From a virus: DNA of 28,947 nt. Made by a program: the position numbers and the translations under genes. The stretch lies in the IMG/VR virus record IMGVR_UViG_3300044712_000112, positions 1 through 28,947 of that record; one strand, 5' to 3'. Under the pieces are notes generated by a model that saw only the letters and a program-made list of their open reading frames with translations, was not told the DNA's origin and did no database searches. Shown piece after piece: positions 15,248 to 22,852 of the stretch (the first letter of the stretch is position 1; every line of letters starts with the position of its first letter).

Positions 15248-15847
15248 ATGAGTAAAGTAAACGAAATCGTTTCCAAGTACGCAGAGAAATTGAAATCCTT
15301 CGGGGTTAGTTTGTCGGCTGTCGAAGAAGCGGTAGAGCAAAAACAAATGGCTATGGCTGTACTCGCGGATGGTACTGAAATCTACTCACCCGATGCTGAA
15401 TTTGGTATTGGTTCTGAAATCTTTGTTATGGATGCAGAAGGAAATCCTATTCCTGCTCCCGATGGAGAACACGAAACCGCCGAAGGTAAAATCTTGGTTG
15501 TAGTAGAAGGCAAAATCAGCGAAGTAAAAGAAAAGCCTATGGAAGAAGAACCAAAGGTTGAGATTGAAATCGAAGAAGTTGAGCAATCATCTTTCGATGG
15601 AGTTTCACGCGAAGAGTTCGAGAACACTATCAACAAATTGATTGAAGGCTTTGAAGCCAAGATTAACGCGTTGACTGCTGAAAAGCAAGAACTATCTGCA
15701 ACAATCGAGAAATTGTCTAAAGCACCTGCTACCGAGTCGGTGAAGAAGGCTAATCCAGTTGCACAAAAACAAAGCGTCAACGAAGTTCCATTTAGAGCAA
15801 TGGATGCACGTTCACGCGCATATCAAATTATTAATTCTAAAAAATAA
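15248..15847 (+). CDS. Putative scaffold protein
   Basis: I chose the ATG at 15248 (MSKVNEIVSKYAEKL), which follows ATCAACACA, over an in-frame ATG 33 bases earlier whose extension is hydrophobic and unlike the rest. 199 residues, highly acidic in the middle (EKPMEEEPKVEIEIEEVEQ), then a coiled coil (about residues 124-165, NTINKLIEGFEAKINALTAE), and a C-terminus FRAMDARSRAYQIINSKK that could bind the capsid protein. Its composition and place between protease and capsid genes fit a scaffold. A separate decoration protein is the alternative. Confidence 0.65.
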   Translation: MSKVNEIVSKYAEKLKSFGVSLSAVEEAVEQKQMAMAVLADGTEIYSPDAEFGIGSEIFVMDAEGNPIPAPDGEHETAEGKILVVVEGKISEVKEKPMEEEPKVEIEIEEVEQSSFDGVSREEFENTINKLIEGFEAKINALTAEKQELSATIEKLSKAPATESVKKANPVAQKQSVNEVPFRAMDARSRAYQIINSKK

Positions 15848-15851
15848 AAAA

Positions 15852-16754
15852 ATGGCTATTACTATTAACGGTACATACGCAGGTGAATTAGCATTACCAT
15901 ATATTCACGCTGCTTTATTGAGTGGTGACACTTTGGCGAAAGGATACGTAACACTTAAAGAGGGTGTTAAATACAAGGCAGTATTGAAGAAGTTATCTTC
16001 TGCTAACTTGGTTCAAGATTTTACTTGTGCATTCGAAGATCCAACTGCATTGACTTTGAACGAGGCAGTTCTTGAGGTTAAAGATTTGAAAGTTAACTTG
16101 GAAGTTTGTAAGTCTCAATTTGCAAAAGATTGGGAAGCTGCTTCTACAGGTCGTGGATTTGCTAACGATGTAGTTCCTGCTAACTTCTCTGATTTCTTGA
16201 TTGGTTACGCTGCTGCTCAAGTTGCTCAAAACATTGAGTTCACAATTTGGCAAGGTGATACCGCAGGTACTTATTCATCTTTTGATGGTCTTGAAAAGAA
16301 AATTAAGGCTCAATCAACTTTGGAGGTTACTTGGGGGTCAATCGATGTAACTACTGTTATCGAAAACATCCAATCAGTTTTGGCTTTGTTGCCAGAGGCT
16401 TTGATTGGTAACCCCGATACAAAGGTTTATATGAACCGCGCTACTGCTCAGTTGTATCGTCAAGCAGTTGCTGCTGCAGGTTACGCATTTGAATTCAACG
16501 CGTTCAAAGAGTTCAATATGCAAGTTGATGGATATGACATTTATGTATGTCCAGGTATGACTACAGGAACTATCGTTGTATCTAAAGTAGACAACTTGTT
16601 TGTTGGTGTTGATGCCAATAGTGATTTCGCTGAAGTTAAAGTAGTAGATATGTCTTTGACTGATGCATCTGATATGGTTCGTATGGCAATGAAATTCCGT
16701 GTAGGAACTCAAATCGGCTTCGGTTCTGATGTTGCTATCGGTTACATTGACTAA
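15852..16754 (+). CDS. Major capsid protein
   Basis: 300 residues from the ATG at 15852 (MAITINGTYAGELALPYIH), four bases after the scaffold stop. The open frame extends further upstream but there it only reads the scaffold gene out of frame. The N-terminal YAGELALPYIHAALLSGDTL and the following KEGVKYKAVLKKLS resemble major capsid proteins of Bacteroidota siphophages. The rest has the alternating helix and strand composition of an HK97-type fold. Codon choice is noticeably more uniform than in its neighbours, as in highly expressed genes. A terminator-like hairpin follows at 16770-16800. Confidence 0.78.
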   Translation: MAITINGTYAGELALPYIHAALLSGDTLAKGYVTLKEGVKYKAVLKKLSSANLVQDFTCAFEDPTALTLNEAVLEVKDLKVNLEVCKSQFAKDWEAASTGRGFANDVVPANFSDFLIGYAAAQVAQNIEFTIWQGDTAGTYSSFDGLEKKIKAQSTLEVTWGSIDVTTVIENIQSVLALLPEALIGNPDTKVYMNRATAQLYRQAVAAAGYAFEFNAFKEFNMQVDGYDIYVCPGMTTGTIVVSKVDNLFVGVDANSDFAEVKVVDMSLTDASDMVRMAMKFRVGTQIGFGSDVAIGYID

Positions 16755-16769
16755 AAATAAACACAAGTA

Positions 16770-16800
16770 AAAAGGTGGGGGAATAAGTCCCCTGCCTTTT
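16770..16800 (+). terminator. Terminator-like hairpin after the capsid gene
   Basis: AAAAGG (16770-16775) pairs with CCTTTT (16795-16800), and inside it GGGG (16777-16780) pairs with CCCC (16789-16792), separated by a TG/TG mismatch. The T-rich end (CCTTTTATTG) suits an intrinsic terminator that would limit read-through from the capsid gene. Confidence 0.65.
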
Positions 16801-16833
16801 ATTGTAAATAATAACAATTAAAATTATAATAAT

Positions 16834-17379
16834 ATGGCTTGTGAATTAACCGCAGGATTTGCACTTGATTGTAAAGAGGGTGTAGGTGGTATTAAGGCTA
16901 TTTTCTTGCAGCAACTTGCTGACTTCCAAAGTGGGGTAACCGTTGATGGCACTTCTCAAGAAATCGATGCTTTACCAACTGCATCAGTTTACCAATACAC
17001 ACTTCCAAAACATACTGGTTCTTTTACCGAAGAGGTACAAAGTTCAGTTGAAAACGGAACTATTTTCTACACACAAACGGTAACTGCAACTTTCTTTAAG
17101 TTGACTGCTGCACGTAGAAAGCAACTTGAATTGGTTGCTAAAAATCGTCTTGTTGTATTTGTACAAGATAACAACGACAATATTTGGATGATTGGTAAGG
17201 TTGATGGCGCAGAAGTTACTGCTGCATCTACTGCTACAGGAACTGCAAAAGGTGATTTGAATGGTTATACCATTACATTTACTGCAGAAGAAGCCCACAA
17301 GGCTTACCGCTTGGAGTCTTATAGTACAACTCCATTTGATAACTTCGGTGATATAACCGTTGTAGCACCAACTATTTAA
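16834..17379 (+). CDS. Putative tail tube or minor structural protein
   Basis: 181 residues. The start MACELTAGFALDCKEGVGGIKA is a pattern I associate with a conserved structural protein found just after the capsid gene in Bacteroidota phages. The body is beta-rich with Thr/Val/Ala (TVTATFFKLTAARRKQLEL, and later LNGYTITFTAEEAHKA), consistent with a tail-tube-like fold. The tube protein assignment is inferred from size, composition and location. It starts after an A/T-rich spacer. A consensus promoter lies across its 3' end. Confidence 0.55.
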   Translation: MACELTAGFALDCKEGVGGIKAIFLQQLADFQSGVTVDGTSQEIDALPTASVYQYTLPKHTGSFTEEVQSSVENGTIFYTQTVTATFFKLTAARRKQLELVAKNRLVVFVQDNNDNIWMIGKVDGAEVTAASTATGTAKGDLNGYTITFTAEEAHKAYRLESYSTTPFDNFGDITVVAPTI

Positions 17380-17389
17380 TTTATATTTG
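17360..17389 (+). promoter_or_regulatory. Consensus Bacteroidota promoter inside the head gene cluster
   Basis: TTG (17360-17362), 19 bases, then TATATTTG (17382-17389): a full match to the -33/-7 consensus. Transcription would begin near 17394-17397, at or just before the ATG at 17398, so the mRNA could be almost leaderless. Confidence 0.62.
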
Positions 17390-17397
17390 TTTAAGGG

Positions 17398-17805
17398 ATG
17401 AATTACCTTCAAACGAATACCGCAAATCAGACCCTTCTCCTTTCTCTAAAGGAGGGGGTTTTGCTTTTTGATACAACGTATACGGATTACTTACTTGTAA
17501 TTCAAAACGAAATTACATTAGAAACATTTTATGTTATACCTGCTCAAATCAGCGAGAACGATAGGGTCACGACTTTGGCAATTAGTACAAATAACGATGA
17601 TCCAACTAATGGTTCTATCCTTGTTACTAATGGTGGGCGTTATAACTTCATTATATACGGTCAAAATTCAACTACAAATCTTGATCCACAAAACGCGGTT
17701 GTGGTTGGTGAGATTAAAAGAGGTTTCATTCAATTCGAAACTGTTGTAAATTATTACAACCAACCTAATATTATAATTCCAAGCGACATCGAATACAATG
17801 GATAA
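17398..17805 (+). CDS. Unknown structural protein upstream of portal, 135 residues
   Basis: A beta-rich protein (YLQTNTANQTLLLSLKEG, then YTDYLLVIQNEITLETFYVI and YNFIIYGQNSTTN) whose family I do not recognise. Its place between the tube-like protein and the portal suggests a head or tail component. The codons for about residues 12-21 form a terminator-like hairpin (17431-17469). It overlaps the portal gene by 8 bases, so the two are likely coupled. Confidence 0.62.
   Translation: MNYLQTNTANQTLLLSLKEGVLLFDTTYTDYLLVIQNEITLETFYVIPAQISENDRVTTLAISTNNDDPTNGSILVTNGGRYNFIIYGQNSTTNLDPQNAVVVGEIKRGFIQFETVVNYYNQPNIIIPSDIEYNG
17431..17469 (+). terminator. Terminator-like hairpin inside a coding start; possible attenuator
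   Basis: CTCCTTT (17437-17443) and AAAGGAG (17448-17454) pair perfectly around CTCT, extended by ACCC (17431-17434) with GGGT (17456-17459). TTTT-GC-TTTTT follows. It lies about 35-60 bases after the predicted transcription start of the promoter at 17360-17389. Active translation would open it. Confidence 0.55.
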
Positions 17806-19816
17806 AACAAAATCAATCGTTGACAGGTTTAGTGCAACTCAAGTTGAGTTAGCAAAGTACGTTAAAATAGAGCCTATTGAGTTTGAAGACCGTAAAGGTT
17901 GGGTGGCTTATGGTGAAGGTAATCACTTCCCACAATACTTAATTGAACTATATAACACCTCACCTGTTCACGGTGCGTTAGTTAACTCAATCAGTTTTAT
18001 GATTGCAGGTAAGGAATTTACCGCGCCATCACAAGTGACCTTGCGCGAGATTCAACGATTGAAACTTGATAAGGTTTTGCATTCAACTGCATTAGATTTA
18101 AAATTACACGGTGGATTCTATTGGGAGGTAATTTGGTCAATGGATAGAAGCACTATTGCTCAAATAAACCATTTACCATACGAGAACTGCCGATTGGCTT
18201 GTAGTGATGACAATGACGATGTTACTGGTGTTTGGTATTCACGCGATTGGTCGGATACACGTAAGAAGAAAAACAACCCTCATTACATTCCTTTCTTTGA
18301 CATAAATACCAAAGAGGAAAATCCTAAACAAGTAATGTTTCAACATTCGATGATGGTTGGAAGTGAGTATTATCCCAAGCCCGATTACATTGGTGCGGTA
18401 AATGAGATTGAAAAACTACGTCAATTAAGTGAATATCAAGTTAACTTAATTCTAAATGGTTTCTTCCCTTCGTTAATTGCATCATTTAACAATGGAATCC
18501 CAACACTTGAAGAGCAACGAATGATTAAAAATCAGTTGCAATTAAGCATTCAAGGTGCTGAAAACGCAGGAAAGGTATTGACATTCTTTAATGAAGAAAG
18601 AGATAGAGGTGTTGAGTTCACCGCGTTTCCTGTAGCAGATATGGACAAGCAATTTGAATCGCTTGTAACCCCTGCTATTGAGCAAATTTTGGTTAGTCAC
18701 CGCGTTACTTCACCGCTTCTTTTTGGAGTTCGTGATGGTGGTGGTTTAGGTAGCAACACTGATGAAATGAAAACTGCTTTCAGGTTGTTTTCAAAGCAAG
18801 TAATTGATCCATTCCAACGCATTATTTGTGATGGTGTAGATATGTTATTACGTGCTATCGGAGTTCCACAAGGTGCTGAAATTGTAGAGAATGATTTGTT
18901 CGAAGAAGATGTTGTTATAAATGGCAACGTAGCACCAACCCAAGATATCGCAAGTCAAGCATTGAATGGTGCGCAGATTTCTTCTTTACTTGAAATCATT
19001 ACGCAAACTACTGCAAATGTATTGACTTCAACAAGTGCTAAAGCAATTACAAAGGCTGCTTTCCCGATGTTATCGGATGTTGAAATCAATAACATTTTTG
19101 ATAACTTAAGTAGTGTTAACTTACAACCTACGGATGTGTTGCAATCATCCGAAAAAAAAAAAGTTAAGCACGAACACCAAAGCATTTCTAAAGTATGCTG
19201 TTCATCAAGCGATGATTTCACGGATGAAGAAGGAAAGCAATTCCTAAAGCACCTTGCAGAATGCGGTGAGTTGATTGATTTAAACGAATGGGAACTTGTT
19301 GAAGAATGTGAAGTTGGTGATTATGATGCTGAAGAAAACTTTACCAAAGTAAACCAAGCACTTGAATCATATGCTGACCCTGATAAGAAAAGCAAATTAG
19401 ATGCAGGACTTTATAAAGTTCGTTATCGTTATTCAACTTGGATAAGTGAAAAGTCACGCGAGTTTTGTCGTGAAATGGTACGACTTTCGAAGGGTGGAAT
19501 TGTTTGGAGATACGAGGACATTCAAGAAATGAGTGCTGCAGGTGTGAATAATCAATTTGCTGAACGGGGTACTAATACCATAAATATCTTCCGATATAAA
19601 GGCGGTGTTAATTGTCATCATTTTTGGATGAGAGCAATTTATAAGAGAAAGAGACAAGGCGGTAAATTCTTACCTAATGAAGGGATGGATAACGAAGTAA
19701 AGATTGCGGTAAGAAAAGCAGAGAAAGAAGGCTTTTCGCCACTTGACACAACGGTAGGTTATCAAGATGCAAAGAAACCGATGAAGGACTTTCCAAATGG
19801 CGGTAGAATAAACTAA
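17798..19816 (+). CDS. Portal protein with long C-terminal extension
   Basis: 672 residues, longer than a plain siphophage portal. Residues 1-430 look like a portal: KGWVAYGEGNHFPQYLIELY, VHGALVNSISFMIAGKEF, a stem-like central part (SEYQVNLILNGFFPSLIASF), and the VTSPLLFGVRDGGGLGSNTD loop. From about residue 460 an extra region begins with clustered Cys (KVCC), then WISEKSREFCREMVRLS, then GVNNQFAERGTN and GGVNCHHFWMRAIYKRKRQ, with Cys606, His607 and His608. This second part may be a fused minor head protein, comparable in position to MuF-type proteins. The portal should form the dodecameric DNA channel and contact terminase. Confidence 0.8.
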   Translation: MDKTKSIVDRFSATQVELAKYVKIEPIEFEDRKGWVAYGEGNHFPQYLIELYNTSPVHGALVNSISFMIAGKEFTAPSQVTLREIQRLKLDKVLHSTALDLKLHGGFYWEVIWSMDRSTIAQINHLPYENCRLACSDDNDDVTGVWYSRDWSDTRKKKNNPHYIPFFDINTKEENPKQVMFQHSMMVGSEYYPKPDYIGAVNEIEKLRQLSEYQVNLILNGFFPSLIASFNNGIPTLEEQRMIKNQLQLSIQGAENAGKVLTFFNEERDRGVEFTAFPVADMDKQFESLVTPAIEQILVSHRVTSPLLFGVRDGGGLGSNTDEMKTAFRLFSKQVIDPFQRIICDGVDMLLRAIGVPQGAEIVENDLFEEDVVINGNVAPTQDIASQALNGAQISSLLEIITQTTANVLTSTSAKAITKAAFPMLSDVEINNIFDNLSSVNLQPTDVLQSSEKKKVKHEHQSISKVCCSSSDDFTDEEGKQFLKHLAECGELIDLNEWELVEECEVGDYDAEENFTKVNQALESYADPDKKSKLDAGLYKVRYRYSTWISEKSREFCREMVRLSKGGIVWRYEDIQEMSAAGVNNQFAERGTNTINIFRYKGGVNCHHFWMRAIYKRKRQGGKFLPNEGMDNEVKIAVRKAEKEGFSPLDTTVGYQDAKKPMKDFPNGGRIN

Positions 19817-19831
19817 AAAAAATTGTAAATT

Positions 19832-20407
19832 ATGGCAATCCCACAAGAAATACTTTTGATAAATGAGGAGTTATTGAAGAAATACACTCCTTTAACTGAT
19901 GCAGTTGATCCAAACATCATTCGTCCTTGCATTTATGTGGCGCAGGATATGTACTTGCAAAACTTTTTAGGTACTAACTTGACCAACAAATTAAAGGATG
20001 ATGTCGCTAATGGTACTTTAGAGAACCAGTACGAAACATTGCTTAATGATTACGTGATTAAATTGTTAATTTGGTGGGTTATGGTTGAACTTTACCCATC
20101 GTTATTGTATAAGCACGACAATGGAAATCTTGTAAGTAGACAAAGCGAAGATACTACACCTGTAACTAAAGGTGAAATGGAATCTTTGAAAGAGAAAGCG
20201 CGTGAGAATGCGAGGTTCTACACTAAGCGAATGGTCGATTATTTGCGTTTTAATACAAACTTATTTCCCGAATATACCAACAATACGGACAACAACATAT
20301 TCCCAGATATGAATCCGTATGGAAAGAGTAATTTTTTAGTAAGTGATAGTTATAAAACACAACGACACAAATGGTCAATTCAAAACTTCCTACCACCTAC
20401 GTACTAA
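19832..20407 (+). CDS. Head-tail connector, DUF6712-like
   Basis: 191 residues. The N-terminus LINEELLKKYTPLTDAVDP and the following IIRPCIYVAQDMYLQNFLG match my memory of DUF6712 connectors, which follow portal genes in Bacteroidota phages. The rest is helical (VIKLLIWWVMVELYPSLLYK), with a C-terminal acidic/aromatic tail. It probably joins portal and tail. The ATG is 15 bases after the portal stop, behind AAAAAAAATTGTAAATT. Confidence 0.72.
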   Translation: MAIPQEILLINEELLKKYTPLTDAVDPNIIRPCIYVAQDMYLQNFLGTNLTNKLKDDVANGTLENQYETLLNDYVIKLLIWWVMVELYPSLLYKHDNGNLVSRQSEDTTPVTKGEMESLKEKARENARFYTKRMVDYLRFNTNLFPEYTNNTDNNIFPDMNPYGKSNFLVSDSYKTQRHKWSIQNFLPPTY

Positions 20408-20478
20408 AGCGAGAGCAGTACGAAAAGATGCTAAAGATTTATCTTAAAAAACAACAAGCAAAAGTTAAAAAGAGTTGA
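20371..20478 (+). CDS. Possible 35-residue basic protein before the holin
   Basis: A short frame that starts inside the 3' end of the connector gene (37-base overlap) and ends in a TTGA that overlaps the first possible holin start. The product (MVNSKLPTTYVLKREQYEKM...) is strongly basic, ending QQAKVKKS. It fills what would otherwise be a 67-base gap. The overlap on both sides supports it, but there is no homolog I recognise. Confidence 0.45.
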   Translation: MVNSKLPTTYVLKREQYEKMLKIYLKKQQAKVKKS

Positions 20479-20900
20479 AAGAGTTGATGTTTTTGAAAGG
20501 TAAGATTTGGTTTTTAGCGGGTCTTGCAGTATTCCTACCAATCAAGGAACTGATGTTAACCATTGGCTTCCTTGTTGGTGCGGATATGGTTGTAGGTATA
20601 TGGAAGGCTTTAAAACTAAAGCAAAGAATTAGGTCGCGCAGGATGAGTGATACTATCACTAAATTGTTGTTGTATCAAATCGCAATAATGAGCGGATTTC
20701 TTATTGAAACTTTTATCATTAGCGAACTTATACCAATTACCAAATTGGTTGCAACCGTTATTGCAGTAATCGAATTTAAGTCAATCATTGAATCTATTGA
20801 ATCGGTTACTGGCAAAGACCTTTGGAGTAAAATAAAAGCTATTGTAGGGCGCAAAAGCGAAGACATAACCGATGCAATGACTGATGGAAAAAATAAGTAA
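20475..20900 (+). CDS. Holin, phage holin family 4-like
   Basis: 141 residues from a TTG at 20475, or 137 from the ATG at 20487. I list the TTG because it overlaps the preceding stop (TTGA) and gives the MKELMFLKG-type start seen in related holins, but the ATG is possible. Hydrophobic segments lie at about residues 8-24, 28-45, 68-84 and 88-106. The pattern ADMVVGIWKALKLKQRIRSR fits PF05105-type holins. The cytoplasmic tail is charged. It would time membrane opening for the endolysin, whose gene overlaps it by 17 bases. Confidence 0.75.
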   Translation: MKELMFLKGKIWFLAGLAVFLPIKELMLTIGFLVGADMVVGIWKALKLKQRIRSRRMSDTITKLLLYQIAIMSGFLIETFIISELIPITKLVATVIAVIEFKSIIESIESVTGKDLWSKIKAIVGRKSEDITDAMTDGKNK

Positions 20901-21345
20901 ATATGTGACCTATGCTGAAGTCACAAAGAGCAATCAAGCGACTGCGTTAAAGTTGGCTAACATTCCAAACTCGGAGCAATTAAATAACTTGCGGTTAGTG
21001 TGTACTAAAATCTTCGACCCATTACGCGAACACTTCGGAATACCTATCGGGATTAGCAGTGCCTACAGGTCGGTTGAATTAAATGCCAAAATTGGAGGTT
21101 CTAAATCATCACAGCATTGTCAAGGCAAAGCATTGGATATTGATGGAGATATCTTTGGTGGCATAAGTAACAAAAAGATTTTTGATTATATTAAAAAAAG
21201 TTGTACTTTCGACCAACTCATTTGGGAGTTTGGAAGTGAGAATCATCCCGACTGGGTTCACGTAAGCTACAACGAGGGAAAGAATAGGGGGCAGGTTTTA
21301 CGTGCGGTTAAAATTGGCGGAAAAACTGTTTACCAACCTTTCTAA
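20884..21345 (+). CDS. Endolysin, peptidase M15 family
   Basis: 153 residues, single catalytic domain. The zinc-binding motif S-x-H-xx-G-x-A-x-D is visible as SSQHCQGKALDID (residues 75-87, with His78 and Asp85), and the second part WVHVS gives His126. This fits PF08291-type M15 peptidases that cut peptide cross-links in peptidoglycan. YRSVELNAKIGG is also typical. No signal peptide or wall-binding domain is seen, so export would be through the holin encoded just upstream. Confidence 0.85.
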   Translation: MEKISKYVTYAEVTKSNQATALKLANIPNSEQLNNLRLVCTKIFDPLREHFGIPIGISSAYRSVELNAKIGGSKSSQHCQGKALDIDGDIFGGISNKKIFDYIKKSCTFDQLIWEFGSENHPDWVHVSYNEGKNRGQVLRAVKIGGKTVYQPF

Positions 21346-21347
21346 AT

Positions 21348-22337
21348 ATGGCTCAAGAATCAGCAAAAACAAAGTTAGCGCGTGAAGTTCGCGCCAAGTT
21401 TCCCGACACACCAACTCTAACACTTGCAAAGAAGTTAAGCAAAGAACATTTCGAAACTTTTTTAGGTGTTGAGGATGCGCGAATGGCATTGAGAAGAATC
21501 GAAGGAAAGACAGGTAAACAAACACCTATTGATAAATCTTTGGTAGTGGAAAAAGATAGACCACGCAACCCATTTAAGTTACCCAAGTCATACGCGAAAG
21601 GTCGAAAACATATTGATGTAAAAGGCAAAAAGATATTGATATTGTCCGATGTCCACATTCCATATCACGATATTAGCGCGTTATCAGTTGCCATTGAAAC
21701 AGGTTTACAAGAAGGAGTTGATACGGTTATTTTAAATGGAGATGCGTTGGACTGCCATATGATAAGTGACTTCGTTAAAGATCCAAAGAAACGCAAGTTT
21801 AAAGAGGAACTTTACGCAATGCGAACCTTCGTTTATGAACTTCGCCAAACCTTTCCAAATGCTGAAATCATTTACAAAGAAGGCAACCACGAAGAACGTT
21901 ATTGGAGATATATGCGCGTTAAAGCACCCGAACTATTCGACATTGATGCGTTTGATTTTGCAAGTCTTTGCCACTTGGATAAGTACGATATCAAATGGAT
22001 TGAGGGAAAGAACAAGATTAACATAGGTGGGTTGTCACTATTTCACGGTCACGAGTTCGGTAAGCAATTCTTACCAAGTGTTAACGTAGCGCGTGGGTTG
22101 TTTCTTAAGACAAAAGCAAATGCAATGTGTGGACATCATCATCAAACTGCTGAGCATACTGAACGTGATGTAAATGGTAAGGTCATAACCTGTTGGGGTG
22201 TGGGTTGCTTAAGTGAGTTAAGTCCCGATTATAACCCCTATTCTAAATACAATCACGGATTTGCAATTATAACCAGAGGTAATGGAAAAGAATTTCACGT
22301 TAAGAATTATCGCGTTAATGACGGTCGCATTTATTAG
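21348..22337 (+). CDS. Calcineurin-like metallophosphoesterase
   Basis: 329 residues. Residues 1-90 are a basic, helical N-terminal region of unknown role. The catalytic fold then shows all the motifs: SDVHIPYHD (Asp101, His103), LNGDALD (about 129-135), GNHEER (179-184), FHGHE (232-236) and CGHHH (261-265). Substrate unknown: this superfamily includes DNA nucleases and phosphatases, so DNA end processing or nucleotide degradation are both possible. It lies inside the lysis cassette, 2 bases after the endolysin, which is unexpected for a DNA enzyme. Its 3' end overlaps the spanin-like gene by 56 bases. Confidence 0.83.
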   Translation: MAQESAKTKLAREVRAKFPDTPTLTLAKKLSKEHFETFLGVEDARMALRRIEGKTGKQTPIDKSLVVEKDRPRNPFKLPKSYAKGRKHIDVKGKKILILSDVHIPYHDISALSVAIETGLQEGVDTVILNGDALDCHMISDFVKDPKKRKFKEELYAMRTFVYELRQTFPNAEIIYKEGNHEERYWRYMRVKAPELFDIDAFDFASLCHLDKYDIKWIEGKNKINIGGLSLFHGHEFGKQFLPSVNVARGLFLKTKANAMCGHHHQTAEHTERDVNGKVITCWGVGCLSELSPDYNPYSKYNHGFAIITRGNGKEFHVKNYRVNDGRIY

Positions 22338-22590
22338 CGGTTGGTGTTGTAATATTTGGAAAAATTCATGCAAATCTAATCGGTTACAAATTGTAACCTA
22401 CTCGGATACTGTTGTTGTATTAAAGGCAACCATTGACACTTTAGAGGTGGAACGGATCAAAACCAAAACGATTTATGAAAAACAAATTGATACTATTTAT
22501 ATGCTTGATAGTATTGCCATTGATAGCGCATACACAAAAGCAATTCAGCACTTACAACAACTCGAAGGTGCTGGATTCTTTGAGCATTGA
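22282..22590 (+). CDS. Inner-membrane spanin-like protein (Rz-like)
   Basis: 102 residues with one N-terminal hydrophobic segment (about residues 7-24, LRIIALMTVAFISGWCC) followed by a coiled-coil-prone periplasmic part (TIDTLEVERIKTKTIYEKQ). This is the outline of an i-spanin. It comes after holin and endolysin, as expected. The start lies 56 bases inside the phosphoesterase gene and the 3' third overlaps the next gene by 116 bases in another frame. The assignment is by topology and position only. Confidence 0.58.
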   Translation: MEKNFTLRIIALMTVAFISGWCCNIWKNSCKSNRLQIVTYSDTVVVLKATIDTLEVERIKTKTIYEKQIDTIYMLDSIAIDSAYTKAIQHLQQLEGAGFFEH

Positions 22591-22852
22591 AAGAAGGCTT
22601 GTTGTATTAGGTGTAAAGTCACTTGATTACTACATTCATTTAAACGACATCAATAGTCGTATTATCCGTACACAAAGCGAAGTAATACTACATAATGAAT
22701 CGTATATCGGACAATTACAGGTGTCAAATAATGAGTTAAAAGAATCTTTGGACAAAGAGATTAGGCATAAAAAAAAGTGGCGCAAAGCCACTCTTTATTC
22801 AGTCGGTTTAAATACTATTTTTTTAGGCTCATTATACGTTTTAAGTAGATAG
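22475..22852 (+). CDS. Spanin partner-like secreted/membrane protein, overlapping frame
   Basis: 125 residues. The N-terminus (MKNKLILFICLIVLPLIAHT) is a signal-peptide-like segment, but there is no lipobox Cys where an Rz1-type lipoprotein would have one. The middle is a coiled coil (QVSNNELKESLDKEIRHKKK) and residues about 106-123 are a second hydrophobic segment. It begins inside the Rz-like gene in the +1 frame, as spanin pairs often do. A two-anchor protein of this kind could be an unusual spanin partner. Its last 38 bases overlap the convergent minus-strand gene. Confidence 0.55.
   Translation: MKNKLILFICLIVLPLIAHTQKQFSTYNNSKVLDSLSIERRLVVLGVKSLDYYIHLNDINSRIIRTQSEVILHNESYIGQLQVSNNELKESLDKEIRHKKKWRKATLYSVGLNTIFLGSLYVLSR

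Noticed and set aside
15382-15780. A 132-residue Ser/Thr-rich ORF on the minus strand
   Set aside because: It is the antisense shadow of the scaffold gene, whose codon bias leaves that strand open.
15759-15851. An N-terminal extension of the major capsid protein from an ATG at 15759
   Set aside because: It only reads the end of the scaffold gene in another frame; the ATG at 15852 follows the scaffold stop with an A-rich lead.
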